Shown here: one piece after another, positions 44,216 to 52,632 of the stretch
Numbering within the stretch: the first letter of the stretch is position 1
Layout: every line of letters starts with the position of its first letter
NCBI RefSeq assembly: GCF_017355835.1
Contig: NZ_JAFEWF010000013.1
Location: 115,077 to 179,076, forward strand
Length of the DNA stretch: 64,000 bases
Direction of reading: 5' to 3'
Source of the DNA: Desertivirga brevis
Lineage (GTDB): Bacteria > Bacteroidota > Bacteroidia > Sphingobacteriales > Sphingobacteriaceae
Translations under genes and position numbers: made by a program
The notes under the pieces: generated by a model
What the model saw: only the letters and a program-made list of their open reading frames with translations
Databases searched by the model: none
What the model was told of the DNA's origin: nothing

Positions 44216-45811
44216 TTACTTTTTCCATCCCACAGTCTCTTTCAAATATGTATCCAGCAATTCTATAACAACGGCATCATTAATATACCCGATATGCATA
44301 TCTGGCCTAACAATCAAGGCCTTTTTACTTTTCTCAGTAATCTCGAAATATTTAAACAGATGCTTATTTTTTTCAGAAGGCGGTAAATAATAAAAATTTA
44401 ATCCTTGGGGATAGGTATCTGTAATCCATTTAGCTAGAAGAAATAAATCGCGGTCATTCAGTTTTCCTATAACCAGAAGGGTAAAGCCTGTTTTAAGGCA
44501 CCAATTGTGCAGATTTGTTTCTTTTCCCTTTTTCTCATCATACAGGGCTATGTAGGGCAGCCTGTCACCAGCCTTAACCTTTTTACCGCTACCATGGTCA
44601 ACCGACAATAAATTTCCTTTATAGGTAGTATGCACTTGGGACAACGAGGAGAAAATTTGCTTCTTTACTTCCTCTGCTGACCAGATTGCCGGAATTAATT
44701 TAGGCAGCAGCCAGTTTCTAAATATTTTTACCACTGTGCTTTTAGATACACCAAGGGTAAATAATCTGTCGGTCGTTTTTAATACTCGCCTGGCGACAGG
44801 CATTCTTTCTTCCTCGTAAGTTCTAAGTATTTTCCGGTCAAAATCTCTATTAACCACGCCGGCTAATTTCCAGGCCAAATTGTATGCATCTTGTATACCT
44901 GTATTCATTCCCTGCCCACCAAGTGGAGAATGGACATGAGCAGCATCTCCAATCAGGAAACAATTTCTCGCCTGAAAACGATCAGCAATCTTATGATGAA
45001 GCTTGTACAATGAGAACCAGGTAGAATTCTCTTGCTGTGTTGAAAAATCGAGGGTATAGGTCAAATAGGGCTTAATATCTTGAAAACTTACCGATTCCCG
45101 TTGCTCTAATGTTCGTGGTAAAACTCCTATAAACCGAACATTGTCGCCCTTCATAGGGTAGCAGGCCACAAAGCCCTCATCTTTTAAAAAGACCCTGATG
45201 GAGTCAGGTCCCGACTCTTTATGTATATTAAGATCAGCCAGATAAAACCGGTGTTTATACGTTCCTCCTTTAAAAGCAATACCTAACTCGCTACGTACAT
45301 TACTTGAGGCTCCGTCTGCTCCAATCAACCAACGTGTACTAACAGATTGCTTCCCGTCTTCCCTGCTTAATTCTACGATCACGCCTTCGTCAGACTGGTT
45401 TAATCGCAAAAACTGCGTGTTCCAATAAATGGGACAAGCGTTAGACGTAAGATAATCAATTAATATCCGCTCGGTTTTACTTTGCTCCAGGATAAGAACA
45501 TAAGGGAATGCAGTGCTAGGTTCAGCAAGCTCTGATAAGTCTACAGTTGACACCTCATCAGAGCTTCGATGCATTGACAGTTCTTTTACTATGTTACCTT
45601 GCTCAATCAAGGCTTCATCAAGACCTAATTGCCGGAAAATCTCGAGGGAGCGGGGCTGAATAACCAATGCTCGCGATTCTACTGTAGGCTGTGTCTTTGC
45701 ATCGATAATAACAGGGTGAACTCCTTGACGCAATAATTGAGCTGCCATCATTAATCCCGAAGGACCAGCACCTACTATTAGTACAGATATCTCAGATGGC
45801 AGCTTTGTCAT
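44216..45811 (-). CDS. FAD-dependent aromatic monooxygenase (PheA/TfdB type)
   Basis: This 531-residue flavoprotein has GAGPSG at 14-19, the DG motif GADGASSNVRSELG near 165-178, and the second FAD motif GDAAHVHSPLGGQGMN near 290. The C-terminal 150 residues are thioredoxin-like, as in phenol and polyketide hydroxylases. It would use NAD(P)H and oxygen on an aromatic or polyketide substrate that cannot be predicted. It follows terC by 28 bp, so they may be co-transcribed. Confidence 0.85.
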   Translation of the reverse strand: MTKLPSEISVLIVGAGPSGLMMAAQLLRQGVHPVIIDAKTQPTVESRALVIQPRSLEIFRQLGLDEALIEQGNIVKELSMHRSSDEVSTVDLSELAEPSTAFPYVLILEQSKTERILIDYLTSNACPIYWNTQFLRLNQSDEGVIVELSREDGKQSVSTRWLIGADGASSNVRSELGIAFKGGTYKHRFYLADLNIHKESGPDSIRVFLKDEGFVACYPMKGDNVRFIGVLPRTLEQRESVSFQDIKPYLTYTLDFSTQQENSTWFSLYKLHHKIADRFQARNCFLIGDAAHVHSPLGGQGMNTGIQDAYNLAWKLAGVVNRDFDRKILRTYEEERMPVARRVLKTTDRLFTLGVSKSTVVKIFRNWLLPKLIPAIWSAEEVKKQIFSSLSQVHTTYKGNLLSVDHGSGKKVKAGDRLPYIALYDEKKGKETNLHNWCLKTGFTLLVIGKLNDRDLFLLAKWITDTYPQGLNFYYLPPSEKNKHLFKYFEITEKSKKALIVRPDMHIGYINDAVVIELLDTYLKETVGWKK

Positions 45812-45839
45812 ATATTACCCCGGACACAATCTCATCCGG

Positions 45840-46637
45840 CTACACACCTTCCTTAATCTGGTGCTCTTTGGGTGTATTCTTTAAGTGCAGCGGTTTTTCA
45901 GCTGTAGCTTTCATCTTCAAATTTAGCATTTCCACTAACACCGAGAAAGCCATTGCAAAGTAGATATAACCTTTAGGAATATGTTGTTCGAATGCTTCAG
46001 CCAGCAGCGATACCCCTATTAATAACAGGAACGACAAAGCAAGCATTTTTACTGTAGGGTGATTATTTACAAAAGTGCTTATGCTACCAGCTGCTACCAT
46101 CATAATAAATACAGCTATTACCACTGCAGCGATCATAACCCCTACCTCATCAGCCATTCCAACAGCTGTAATTACCGAATCCAGTGAGAATACAATGTCG
46201 AGAATTAAGATCTGAATGATTACACCAGAAAAAGAATGCACCCTTCCTCCTTCCTGTGCATGATCCACACCCTCCAATTTTTCGTGTATTTCGCTTGTAC
46301 TCTTATAAATAAGGAATAATCCGCCAATCAGCAGAATTAGATCACGTCCGGAAATCGCCATTTTTTCAAGGAGGGATGCATTGCCTACACCTATCCACTC
46401 TCCAATATTAAATAAGGGAGTAGTAAGCTTCATGATCCAACTTAGTGAAAGCAATAAAAGTATGCGAGTAAACATTGCCAGAGCTAAACCAGTTTGACGT
46501 GCTTTTTTCTGCTCGTGAACTGGAAGCTTTCCTGCTAAAATTGAAATGAAAATGATATTGTCTATACCTAATACAATTTCTAATACAGTAAGTGTAATAA
46601 GAGATATCCAAATCTCCGGGTTTGCTAAAATCTCCAT
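45840..46637 (-). CDS. TerC family integral membrane protein
   Basis: This 265-residue protein has seven to eight hydrophobic helices and the TerC signatures EIVLGIDNIIFIS (residues about 21-33) and DIVFSLDSVITAVGMADE with conserved Asp residues in the membrane. Family members act in metal (manganese) export or cotranslational metalation of exported proteins; older names refer to tellurium resistance. No ter operon genes are near. Confidence 0.9.
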   Translation of the reverse strand: MEILANPEIWISLITLTVLEIVLGIDNIIFISILAGKLPVHEQKKARQTGLALAMFTRILLLLSLSWIMKLTTPLFNIGEWIGVGNASLLEKMAISGRDLILLIGGLFLIYKSTSEIHEKLEGVDHAQEGGRVHSFSGVIIQILILDIVFSLDSVITAVGMADEVGVMIAAVVIAVFIMMVAAGSISTFVNNHPTVKMLALSFLLLIGVSLLAEAFEQHIPKGYIYFAMAFSVLVEMLNLKMKATAEKPLHLKNTPKEHQIKEGV

Positions 46638-46667
46638 AATATTTACAATGTATATAAGATGCTATAA

Positions 46668-46736
46668 AAACAAAAAACCCTCCCGCAGGGGGAAGGTTTT
46701 GATCATTAATTTAAAAAGAACGTATGTGGATGCTTA
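46668..46736. repeat. Dispersed repeat with terminator, copy A
   Basis: This copy shares an identical 27-bp core (46701-46727) with copy B at 49282-49308, plus the flanking hairpin arm AAACAAAAAACCCTCC and the distal ATGCTTA. The hairpin part (46674-46700) serves as the minus-strand terminator of the ECF operon. The copies differ inside the hairpin while keeping its pairing. Confidence 0.75.
46674..46700 (-). terminator. Terminator after the ECF operon surface protein
   Basis: On the minus strand AAAACC-TTCCCCC / GGGAGGGTTTT pair around TGC with a small bulge, then TTGTTTTTA follows. It lies 40 bp beyond the stop at 46742. Confidence 0.75.
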
Positions 46737-46741
46737 ATAGC

Positions 46742-48004
46742 CTAATTAAAATGTACAGACCCGTACTTTGAATTCACAGTAACCTTTGCATCAGATCCTT
46801 TACCAATTTGTCCTTTGTAATTTTTCGTAAAATGCGGTCCGCGGGAGTTGTTCTCTGGCGACTTATTTACAACCACTACATTGTCGTCGCCATAATTAAA
46901 ACCTCCATAACTTACAGTTACATCGAAATCAAAACTAGCAGCTGGCTCAAATCCTAAAGAAACGTTTGAATAAGCTGCATCAACGTTTAAAGTCTTTATT
47001 CTCCTGTCTACTTCAGCTATTTTAAATCCTCCACAATACCTGACATTTAGTTTGCCGTCGCCTGATAGTTTTCCAATCTTAGCTGATGAATAACTTACTG
47101 TTGCATTAAGATAATCTGCTGATTCAAGAATTACTCCTCCATAGGCAATATCCAGATTAGCAGCTCTTAATTCTTCGATTATAGCTTTTCCATAAGCAAC
47201 CTTAATCCTGTTAGCAGAATTTAGGAGCTTATCAGCCCTTAAGTTTCCATATGAGCAGTTAACGTTTACAATTCCACTTAAAACAGGAAGATTGATATTT
47301 CCGTATTTATTAGTAACATCAAGAGGATTTTTCGAAGGCATGTAAATTGTATAATTGACCTCAACACCTCTTCTCTCTGTACCTCCATTAAACCGCCTGA
47401 TACCCCAAAAATCTCCTCCTCTGTTTGCTTTGGTTATATGAGTTACGAAGCCAATTAGATTGTGGTCTTTAGACTCTGAAATTGAGATATTATTTAGCAG
47501 TTCTTCAGCTTTTGCATCATTGCTCTCGAATGCCTTCATAGATATTTCCACCTTAATTGCACTACTATTCCAAAGATTAACCTGGACATTGCCAAATTGA
47601 TTATCTATAGAAAGCCTGTCGTTGCCATTAACCTTATATTCTCTGATGATGCTTTTAGTTCTCTCAGAAAACCGGTTGGGAGATTCGGGTTGAGAAAAAT
47701 CAGGAGGTTGTGGAACACAGGGCGCTTCCGGAGCTTCTGGTTTTTCTGGAATTTCGGGGATTTCAGGTATTAAAGAAACAATCGAGGATGGCGATTTAAA
47801 CCGGACCACAGAAAGCTTCTTCCCATTCAACTGTGCTAAACATTGCGACAGGCTTTCAACTACTGTCGAATTTACTTCCTGTTCAAGCGACTCCAGTTGC
47901 TTCAATTCATTAAATTCCTTTTGCCCTAAGGTTTCTTTTTGTCCAAACGCAAGGTTTGTAAACAAAACAATAAGAAGCGCTATATTAAATACCTTTGTTT
48001 TCAT
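46742..48004 (-). CDS. Exported DUF4097-like beta-repeat protein of the ECF operon
   Basis: This 420-residue protein has a signal peptide (MKTKVFNIALLIVLFTNLAFG), a helical segment (about 25-60), a Pro/Glu-rich spacer (about 78-108) and then a long series of short beta-strands with recurring KYGNI, SYGNL, AYGKA and SYGGF turns, like DUF4097-type right-handed beta structures. It is third in an operon with a sigma factor and a membrane protein, overlapping the latter by 20 bp, so it may be the envelope component that the sigma factor responds to or controls. Its exact function is unknown. Confidence 0.75.
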   Translation of the reverse strand: MKTKVFNIALLIVLFTNLAFGQKETLGQKEFNELKQLESLEQEVNSTVVESLSQCLAQLNGKKLSVVRFKSPSSIVSLIPEIPEIPEKPEAPEAPCVPQPPDFSQPESPNRFSERTKSIIREYKVNGNDRLSIDNQFGNVQVNLWNSSAIKVEISMKAFESNDAKAEELLNNISISESKDHNLIGFVTHITKANRGGDFWGIRRFNGGTERRGVEVNYTIYMPSKNPLDVTNKYGNINLPVLSGIVNVNCSYGNLRADKLLNSANRIKVAYGKAIIEELRAANLDIAYGGVILESADYLNATVSYSSAKIGKLSGDGKLNVRYCGGFKIAEVDRRIKTLNVDAAYSNVSLGFEPAASFDFDVTVSYGGFNYGDDNVVVVNKSPENNSRGPHFTKNYKGQIGKGSDAKVTVNSKYGSVHFN

Positions 48005-48548
48005 TGTCTTGAGTTCCTCTCAACTGTTTTAATTGTTCGATGATCGACAATTGCTGATTAAGCACTTGTGCCTGCACCTGCAGGTTTTTGATCATCGCTT
48101 TAAGTGTTACTTCCTGATTCGGACTTGTCTTCAGGTCTTTCTGAAGCTTTTTATAATTAGTCTGAAGTTTCTCTAGTTCTGCAGAAAACTCCTGATAAAG
48201 TTCAGGCTCCTGATTTCTGATCTGTACAAGCTCTTCTCTTTTAAATTCAATTACCGAAACGTAATGAGATTGCTGCTTCGCTAATTCCGGATCTATGCTG
48301 GCTATATCGATAGGAGCTTTCATTTGATGCCTGATATAAAGGATACCGAAAGTGCAAAACATCAAAAACATGGCAGCTATGCGTAAGACTATTTTCAGCT
48401 TTACTACCTTATCTCTCTTTGGCTGCTTTTTTTCAGCTTGATCCAAACCTTTCTCTATCCTGCTCCATAAATCAGAAGAGGGCTCAAATTCATCAAATTC
48501 TTTTCGGTTATCTCTAATAAACTGTTCTAATCTTTCTCTCTTTTCCAT
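47985..48548 (-). CDS. Putative anti-sigma factor, single-pass membrane protein
   Basis: This 187-residue protein has an acidic/basic cytoplasmic N-terminus (MEKRERLEQFIRDNRKEFD, about 1-45), one transmembrane helix (about 52-72) and a coiled-coil-rich periplasmic part (about 95-180). No canonical zinc anti-sigma motif is seen. Its place directly after an ECF sigma gene (7-bp gap) and before an exported protein suggests an anti-sigma role, by inference from context. Confidence 0.65.
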   Translation of the reverse strand: MEKRERLEQFIRDNRKEFDEFEPSSDLWSRIEKGLDQAEKKQPKRDKVVKLKIVLRIAAMFLMFCTFGILYIRHQMKAPIDIASIDPELAKQQSHYVSVIEFKREELVQIRNQEPELYQEFSAELEKLQTNYKKLQKDLKTSPNQEVTLKAMIKNLQVQAQVLNQQLSIIEQLKQLRGTQDNENKGI

Positions 48549-48555
48549 AAATTAT

Positions 48556-49119
48556 TTAGATATCCTTTGCTTTAATTTTTGTTAACAAATCTGTCAGTTT
48601 CCTTTTAGCTCTTAACAGCTGCGTTCTGGAAGTACTCTCTGTGATCTTTAGAATGAAGGCAATTTCTTCGTGATCATACCCTTCCAATAAGTAGAGCGAC
48701 AAAACAATTCGATAACCTTCCGGAAGCATGTGAATAGCTTTTTTCACTTCCTCTACCTGAAGCTGAAGCTCTTCTTCATTAAACTCATCTTCGTCAGGGA
48801 TTTCAGAAAGATCTACTTCTTCTGTTGACAGGAATTCAAATTTCCTTTTTCGAAGCTGTGATATACACTTATTGACTACAATCTGCTTGATCCACATTCC
48901 AAAGCTTGATTCCTGACGAAATTCCTTGATTCGTAAAAATGCGTCAATAAACGACTCCTGCAGCATATCGCTTGCTTCATCCGCATCATTAAGGATCCGC
49001 ATTGCTATGTTATACATTGCTTTAGAATAAAGCTTGTACAATTCAAATTGCGCTTTCCGATTTCCGTCTTTACACTCAACCACCAGGTTGAAATGCGGGT
49101 CAATGTATACAGCTTCCAA
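48556..49119 (-). CDS. ECF-type RNA polymerase sigma factor
   Basis: This sigma-70 family ECF factor has region 2 (AQFELYKLYSKAMYNIAMRI, then DMLQESFIDAFLRIKEF) and region 4 (LPEGYRIVLSLYLLEGYDHEE and ITESTSRTQLLRAKRKL). The frame stays open upstream to an ATG at 49329, but that part runs through a terminator hairpin and is unlikely to be translated. I place the start at TTG 49119 (LEAVYIDPHFN); CTG 49134 or GTG 49083 are alternatives. It heads the sigma, putative anti-sigma and surface-protein operon. Confidence 0.85.
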   Translation of the reverse strand: MEAVYIDPHFNLVVECKDGNRKAQFELYKLYSKAMYNIAMRILNDADEASDMLQESFIDAFLRIKEFRQESSFGMWIKQIVVNKCISQLRKRKFEFLSTEEVDLSEIPDEDEFNEEELQLQVEEVKKAIHMLPEGYRIVLSLYLLEGYDHEEIAFILKITESTSRTQLLRAKRKLTDLLTKIKAKDI

Positions 49120-49245
49120 ATTATTTAGCTTCAGGTTAATAGACGCGCACCAATACCTAGTGTTGCACGGGATTAAATTTTTTTTGAAGCAGAGTTCTAT
49201 TTTATTTTTAGATAGCAGGGGAAATTTATGTGTAGGAGGTATATG

Positions 49246-49315
49246 AAACAAAAAACCCTCCTGATGGGAGGGCTTTTTTTCGATCATTAATTTAAAAAGA
49301 ACGTATGTATGCTTA
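49246..49315. repeat. Dispersed repeat with terminator, copy B
   Basis: This is the second copy of the element at 46668-46736, in the same orientation. The 27-bp core is at 49282-49308. The two copies flank the ECF operon. Confidence 0.75.
49252..49280. terminator. Bidirectional terminator in repeat copy B
   Basis: CCCTCC and GGAGGG (49256-49261 with 49267-49272) form the stem. T-runs lie on both sides, so it can end transcripts on either strand; on the minus strand it lies downstream of the NadR-like gene. Confidence 0.8.
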
Positions 49316-49497
49316 TTGAGGTAAGCCAATTGAAAGCTATTAAGCTACAGTTAAATCCAATACAATTACCATTCCTATCAATCCGCCTTACTGCGCCGTT
49401 AAATTATTTTTATTTGAAGTCCTTAAAGAAGGGTATCATTTAAGGAAATTTGTTTCACCAACACTACAAAAGTAATAATCCATATTGAATAATAGTG

Positions 49498-50043
49498 TTA
49501 ATATTTGTTAAGATATTGATTTATAGCATTAATTGCATTATTGAGTCTTTCCAGATCTGAGCCTGATATAGTAATATAATTGGCTTCCAAACTTTGAAGC
49601 TCTCTATGCCATACCTGCATAAAATGTTCCCTTAGATGCGGGAAGTCCCGCAAGGGATCTTCTTGCCAGGGCAGATCTATATCCAAAAGGAGGTAAAGAT
49701 CATACGTATGTTTTGGTAATTCGTCTAATACCTCTTGTGGAGCCTTACCAAAAGTATAATCACTCCAGATCTTTACGGTAATAAAAGTAGTGTCACATAT
49801 AAGCAGTTGGTTAGCTTTGGGCAAAAGCTCTTTCTCCAGTTTAAGTTGCCCATGGAACATATTTATTTCATCCTGCCAGCTGCATGGCTCTGTAAGCGCT
49901 GCACAATACTCACGCGCGTATTCCGGCACCCAAACAGTATTGTAATGTTCGGCTAATTGAGCTGAAAGAGTCGATTTTCCAGTCGATTCAGGTCCTACAA
50001 CTGCTATCTTCTTTATTGTGCTAACTTCCATGTTTTCTTCCAT
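49498..50043 (-). CDS. NadR-like ATPase / nicotinamide ribose kinase-like protein
   Basis: This 177-181-residue P-loop kinase has Walker A GPESTGKST near residue 17 and the NadR-type VPEYAREY and CDTTFITVKIWSDYTFG motifs. It corresponds to the ribosylnicotinamide kinase domain of NadR, without the regulatory or adenylyltransferase parts. It overlaps the pnuC gene by about 30 bp (ATG 50043, or ATG 50031 for a shorter N-terminus), which supports nicotinamide riboside uptake plus phosphorylation. Confidence 0.88.
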   Translation of the reverse strand: MEENMEVSTIKKIAVVGPESTGKSTLSAQLAEHYNTVWVPEYAREYCAALTEPCSWQDEINMFHGQLKLEKELLPKANQLLICDTTFITVKIWSDYTFGKAPQEVLDELPKHTYDLYLLLDIDLPWQEDPLRDFPHLREHFMQVWHRELQSLEANYITISGSDLERLNNAINAINQYLNKY

Positions 50044-50621
50044 TCAAAATAGCCTTTAGCTGCCAGTCCCACAAGTATGAGATATAATAAAGCTGTAAAC
50101 GCAAGATCTTTATATAACAGCAATGGCACATAGCATAGATCAACAATAATCCATAATATCCAGTTCTGAATCACCTTTCTCGTCATTAGAAATTGAGCCA
50201 CAAAACTCATTGCTGTACAAAAACCATCGGCATAAGGAACGTCGGTGTCTGTAAACTTATCAAGATACTTACTTAAGGCAATCGTGAAAAAAGTAATTGC
50301 AAAAACGGTGTATAGCCACTCTTTTGAAGTAAGACTAACAACAGGCTTATCTTTTTGCTGCTTCTTTCTTAACCAATAAACCCATCCGTAAATAGCTGTT
50401 ATGAGAAAATATATCTGAAGGTAGGAATCTCCGTAGAGCTTATACTGATAATACAGCATGGAATAGGCGCCACATGCAATAATTGATACCGGCCAGTTTA
50501 ATATATGCTCTTTAGCTGCGAGATAGATACAGGCAAGAGTTGTAACAATACCTAGCCATTCCAGCCAGGATGTTTCTTCAAACTGTTTTACGACAAGCGA
50601 GAATAGCTGGTTTATGTCCAT
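50013..50621 (-). CDS. pnuC: Nicotinamide riboside transporter PnuC
   Basis: This 202-residue seven-helix membrane protein of the PnuC/SWEET-like fold has a conserved WLEWLGIVTTLACIYLAAKE start and the YGWVYW motif near 95. ATG 50621 is preferred: a TAnnTTTG box lies just upstream, and the longer frame from 50654 would include the promoter. It is coupled to a NadR-like kinase that would trap the substrate by phosphorylation. Confidence 0.92.
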   Translation of the reverse strand: MDINQLFSLVVKQFEETSWLEWLGIVTTLACIYLAAKEHILNWPVSIIACGAYSMLYYQYKLYGDSYLQIYFLITAIYGWVYWLRKKQQKDKPVVSLTSKEWLYTVFAITFFTIALSKYLDKFTDTDVPYADGFCTAMSFVAQFLMTRKVIQNWILWIIVDLCYVPLLLYKDLAFTALLYLILVGLAAKGYFEWKKTWKLAQ

Positions 50622-50627
50622 TAGATG

Positions 50628-50635
50628 CAAAGTTA
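50628..50635 (-). promoter_or_regulatory. -7 promoter box abutting the pnuC start
   Basis: The minus strand reads TAACTTTG, a full match, ending six bases before the ATG. A TTTG at 50655-50652 (16-nt spacing) could be the -33 element. Confidence 0.5.
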
Positions 50636-50682
50636 CATAATAAATCCTCCTCAAATAGGCTTACACGGGATGTCTGGAAACG

Positions 50683-50705
50683 AAAAAGCCTCCCGGATAG
50701 GAGGC
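50683..50705 (-). terminator. Intrinsic terminator of the small lipoprotein gene
   Basis: GCCTCC and GGAGGC pair around a 6-nt loop; on the minus strand TTTTTCG follows. It lies 37 bp beyond the stop at 50742. Confidence 0.85.
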
Positions 50706-50741
50706 TTAATTAACCAAACAATAATTATGAAGAAATAGTAT

Positions 50742-51257
50742 TTACTGAACCGGTGAAGAAGAAAAGCCTAAGCTAGCCCTTACGCTAACATCAGTATTTA
50801 GCTGATTCCTTAACACGTACTCCATCCTTAAGCGGGCTGAAGAGCTTTTGATGATGTCATCTAAAAAACGTGAATTATCGATATCCAAAACAAGGCTTGA
50901 ACCGGTAGAAGTACCAATATCGCTCCTTTGTGCAACCAGAACCTCCCCGGAGCCGTCACTTCTGGAAAGATATAATCTTACCGAACTGAAAACTCCAAGG
51001 TTTTGGCTTGAAGGGTTGCTTGCTTCAATACGTGCCGAAGCAATTCTAACCTCTTTAATTTGAGAGTTAGTTTTAGTCCCAAACAGTTGGTCGACACTGC
51101 TGGCCTGACTAACGGCAGAACGTGCGGTTCCGGTGCTGGTAGATGCAGGAATAATCAAAGTGGCAGTGTAGGGCAACGTAGATCGTACAATTGATTGCAG
51201 GGTACTACAGCCAACGATGGCAGCAATAGCAATGAATCCTATTATTATCTTTTTCAT
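50742..51257 (-). CDS. Hypothetical lipoprotein (171 aa)
   Basis: A lipoprotein signal (MKKIIIGFIAIAAIVGC, Cys17) is followed by a Ser/Thr-rich beta-type domain with alternating strands (VRIASARIEASNPSSQNL, SARLRMEYVLRN). I do not recognise the family. It is monocistronic with its own terminator and is divergent from the TonB-domain gene. Confidence 0.7.
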   Translation of the reverse strand: MKKIIIGFIAIAAIVGCSTLQSIVRSTLPYTATLIIPASTSTGTARSAVSQASSVDQLFGTKTNSQIKEVRIASARIEASNPSSQNLGVFSSVRLYLSRSDGSGEVLVAQRSDIGTSTGSSLVLDIDNSRFLDDIIKSSSARLRMEYVLRNQLNTDVSVRASLGFSSSPVQ

Positions 51258-51339
51258 GTGTGTGCGTGTGAAAATAGTCTAACAATAACATCAGTTATTA
51301 AAAAAGGTTTGGTAATTTGCTCTTAGCAAAACCTTGTCT

Positions 51340-52326
51340 ATGAATTACAGTATGTTTAAACAAACCTTACAATCTATGAAGTTCTCTTTAGTACTAATTG
51401 CATTCCTGTTTGCATTTCCGGTTTTCTCGCAGGACACTACGGTTATTTATTATTCAAAGGATAATAAGAAAGTATCAATAAAAGACAGCGCAGAATTTTC
51501 GCGGACTATTATTGACTTAAAAAATGGGGAGAAGATCTTTCCTTTTAAGGAATATTATCTAAACAACGTATTGAAACGTGAAGGTATAACCTCAAACAAA
51601 AAACAATTAATACTTGAAGGACCAGTTAAAAGCTATTTTCCAAAAGGCCAACTTAAATCAGAAGTAAACTATATCAAAGGCATGGCTACGGGAATTAATA
51701 AGTTCTACTACGCAAGCGGAAACGTTAAAAAGATCACAAAGAACATTATCTATCAGGACTCGACGACAAAGATCAAAAAAGCTCAGGAGTTGGTAGTAAG
51801 TCTTTTGGATTCGGCAGGAAATGGATTAGTCGTTAACGGCGAGGGAATTTATAAAGATCTTAACGAAGAGAATGAAATATGGGAAGAAGGGCAAATAGCA
51901 AATGGACTTAGGCAAGGGAAATGGACTGGAAAAGGCAGGGAGTTATCTTTTGAAGAAGAATATAAGGATGGTATCTTACTAAAGGGAGTCTCTAAAAAGG
52001 GCTCTTATGTTTATGAATATTTGTTACTTGAAGAGCAGCCTCTTTATAAAGGAGGAATGGAAAAATTTTATAATGATTTCGCCAGAAACTATAATTCTCC
52101 TATAGCAGCAAGAGACGCAAAAGTTAATGGCAGAATCATTCTTGGATTTGTTGTCGAAAGTGACGGATCCCTAACTGATATAAAGATCATTGCAAATCCA
52201 GGTTACGGTACAGCTGAAGAAGCCGTGCGCGTACTTAAAAGATTGAAGCCCTGGCAGCCTGGAAAACAACGGGGAGTACCAGTAAGGGTTTCTTATACTA
52301 TGCCTATTAAAATGAACTTTGGTTAA
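51340..52326 (+). CDS. Exported TonB C-terminal domain protein with MORN-like repeats
   Basis: This 328-residue protein has an N-terminal signal (MKFSLVLIAFLFAFPVFSQ begins about 12 residues in), a central region with MORN-like antitoxin-type turns (GPVKSYFPKGQLKSEVNY, GLRQGKWTGKG) and a C-terminal TonB domain (about 245-328, GRIILGFVVESDGSLTDIKI). It lacks the cytoplasmic/TM anchor and Pro-rich span of a classical energy transducer, so it is better read as a periplasmic TonB-fold protein. ATG 51340 is preferred to TTG 51334. Confidence 0.82.
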   Translation: MNYSMFKQTLQSMKFSLVLIAFLFAFPVFSQDTTVIYYSKDNKKVSIKDSAEFSRTIIDLKNGEKIFPFKEYYLNNVLKREGITSNKKQLILEGPVKSYFPKGQLKSEVNYIKGMATGINKFYYASGNVKKITKNIIYQDSTTKIKKAQELVVSLLDSAGNGLVVNGEGIYKDLNEENEIWEEGQIANGLRQGKWTGKGRELSFEEEYKDGILLKGVSKKGSYVYEYLLLEEQPLYKGGMEKFYNDFARNYNSPIAARDAKVNGRIILGFVVESDGSLTDIKIIANPGYGTAEEAVRVLKRLKPWQPGKQRGVPVRVSYTMPIKMNFG

Positions 52327-52527
52327 ATTACAGGAACTCTTTTATACCTAACTGACATTTATACTCCATCATTGCTGATATAATGAATAGTAGCACTAAC
52401 TACCGAAAAAAGGCAACCAGGATCACCAATGAAAGGTATACCGCTATGAAGAACTGTTCATAAAGATTTTTTTCATTAAAATAATGATAAGATTCACTTT
52501 ACAGTTCTGCAAAAAGCTATTTTTTTA

Positions 52528-52535
52528 TACCTTTG
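52528..52535 (+). promoter_or_regulatory. -7 promoter box of carB
   Basis: TACCTTTG is a full consensus match; the predicted start at about 52540 leaves a leader of roughly 95 nt before ATG 52633. Confidence 0.6.
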
Positions 52536-52537
52536 CA

Positions 52538-52562
52538 TCCCGACAATCAAGTCGGGATTTTT
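52538..52562 (+). promoter_or_regulatory. Terminator-like hairpin at the 5' end of the carB mRNA
   Basis: TCCCGAC (52538-52544) pairs with GTCGGGA (52551-52557) around AATCAA and is followed by TTTTTC. It lies at the predicted transcript start. The loop plus closing G (AATCAAG, 52545-52551) is complementary to CTTGATT at 52583-52589, allowing an alternative or pseudoknot pairing. A further small hairpin (AAGTC/GACTT) lies near 52593-52606. Confidence 0.55.
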
Positions 52563-52632
52563 CTTCACAGACAAGATTTCCTCTTGATTCTCAAGTCAAT
52601 CGACTTTTAGAAATAATAATAATTTAGCCCTA

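Larger units (their letters stand above)
52327..52632. other. Intergenic region upstream of carB
   Basis: This 306-bp gap holds the carB promoter and structured leader in its last 105 bases. The first 200 bases show no gene, RNA or clear terminator for the TonB-domain gene. Confidence 0.5.

Noticed and set aside
49120..49329. N-terminal extension of the ECF sigma factor (ATG 49329)
   Set aside because: It would translate a bidirectional terminator and the dispersed repeat; sigma region 2 begins well downstream.
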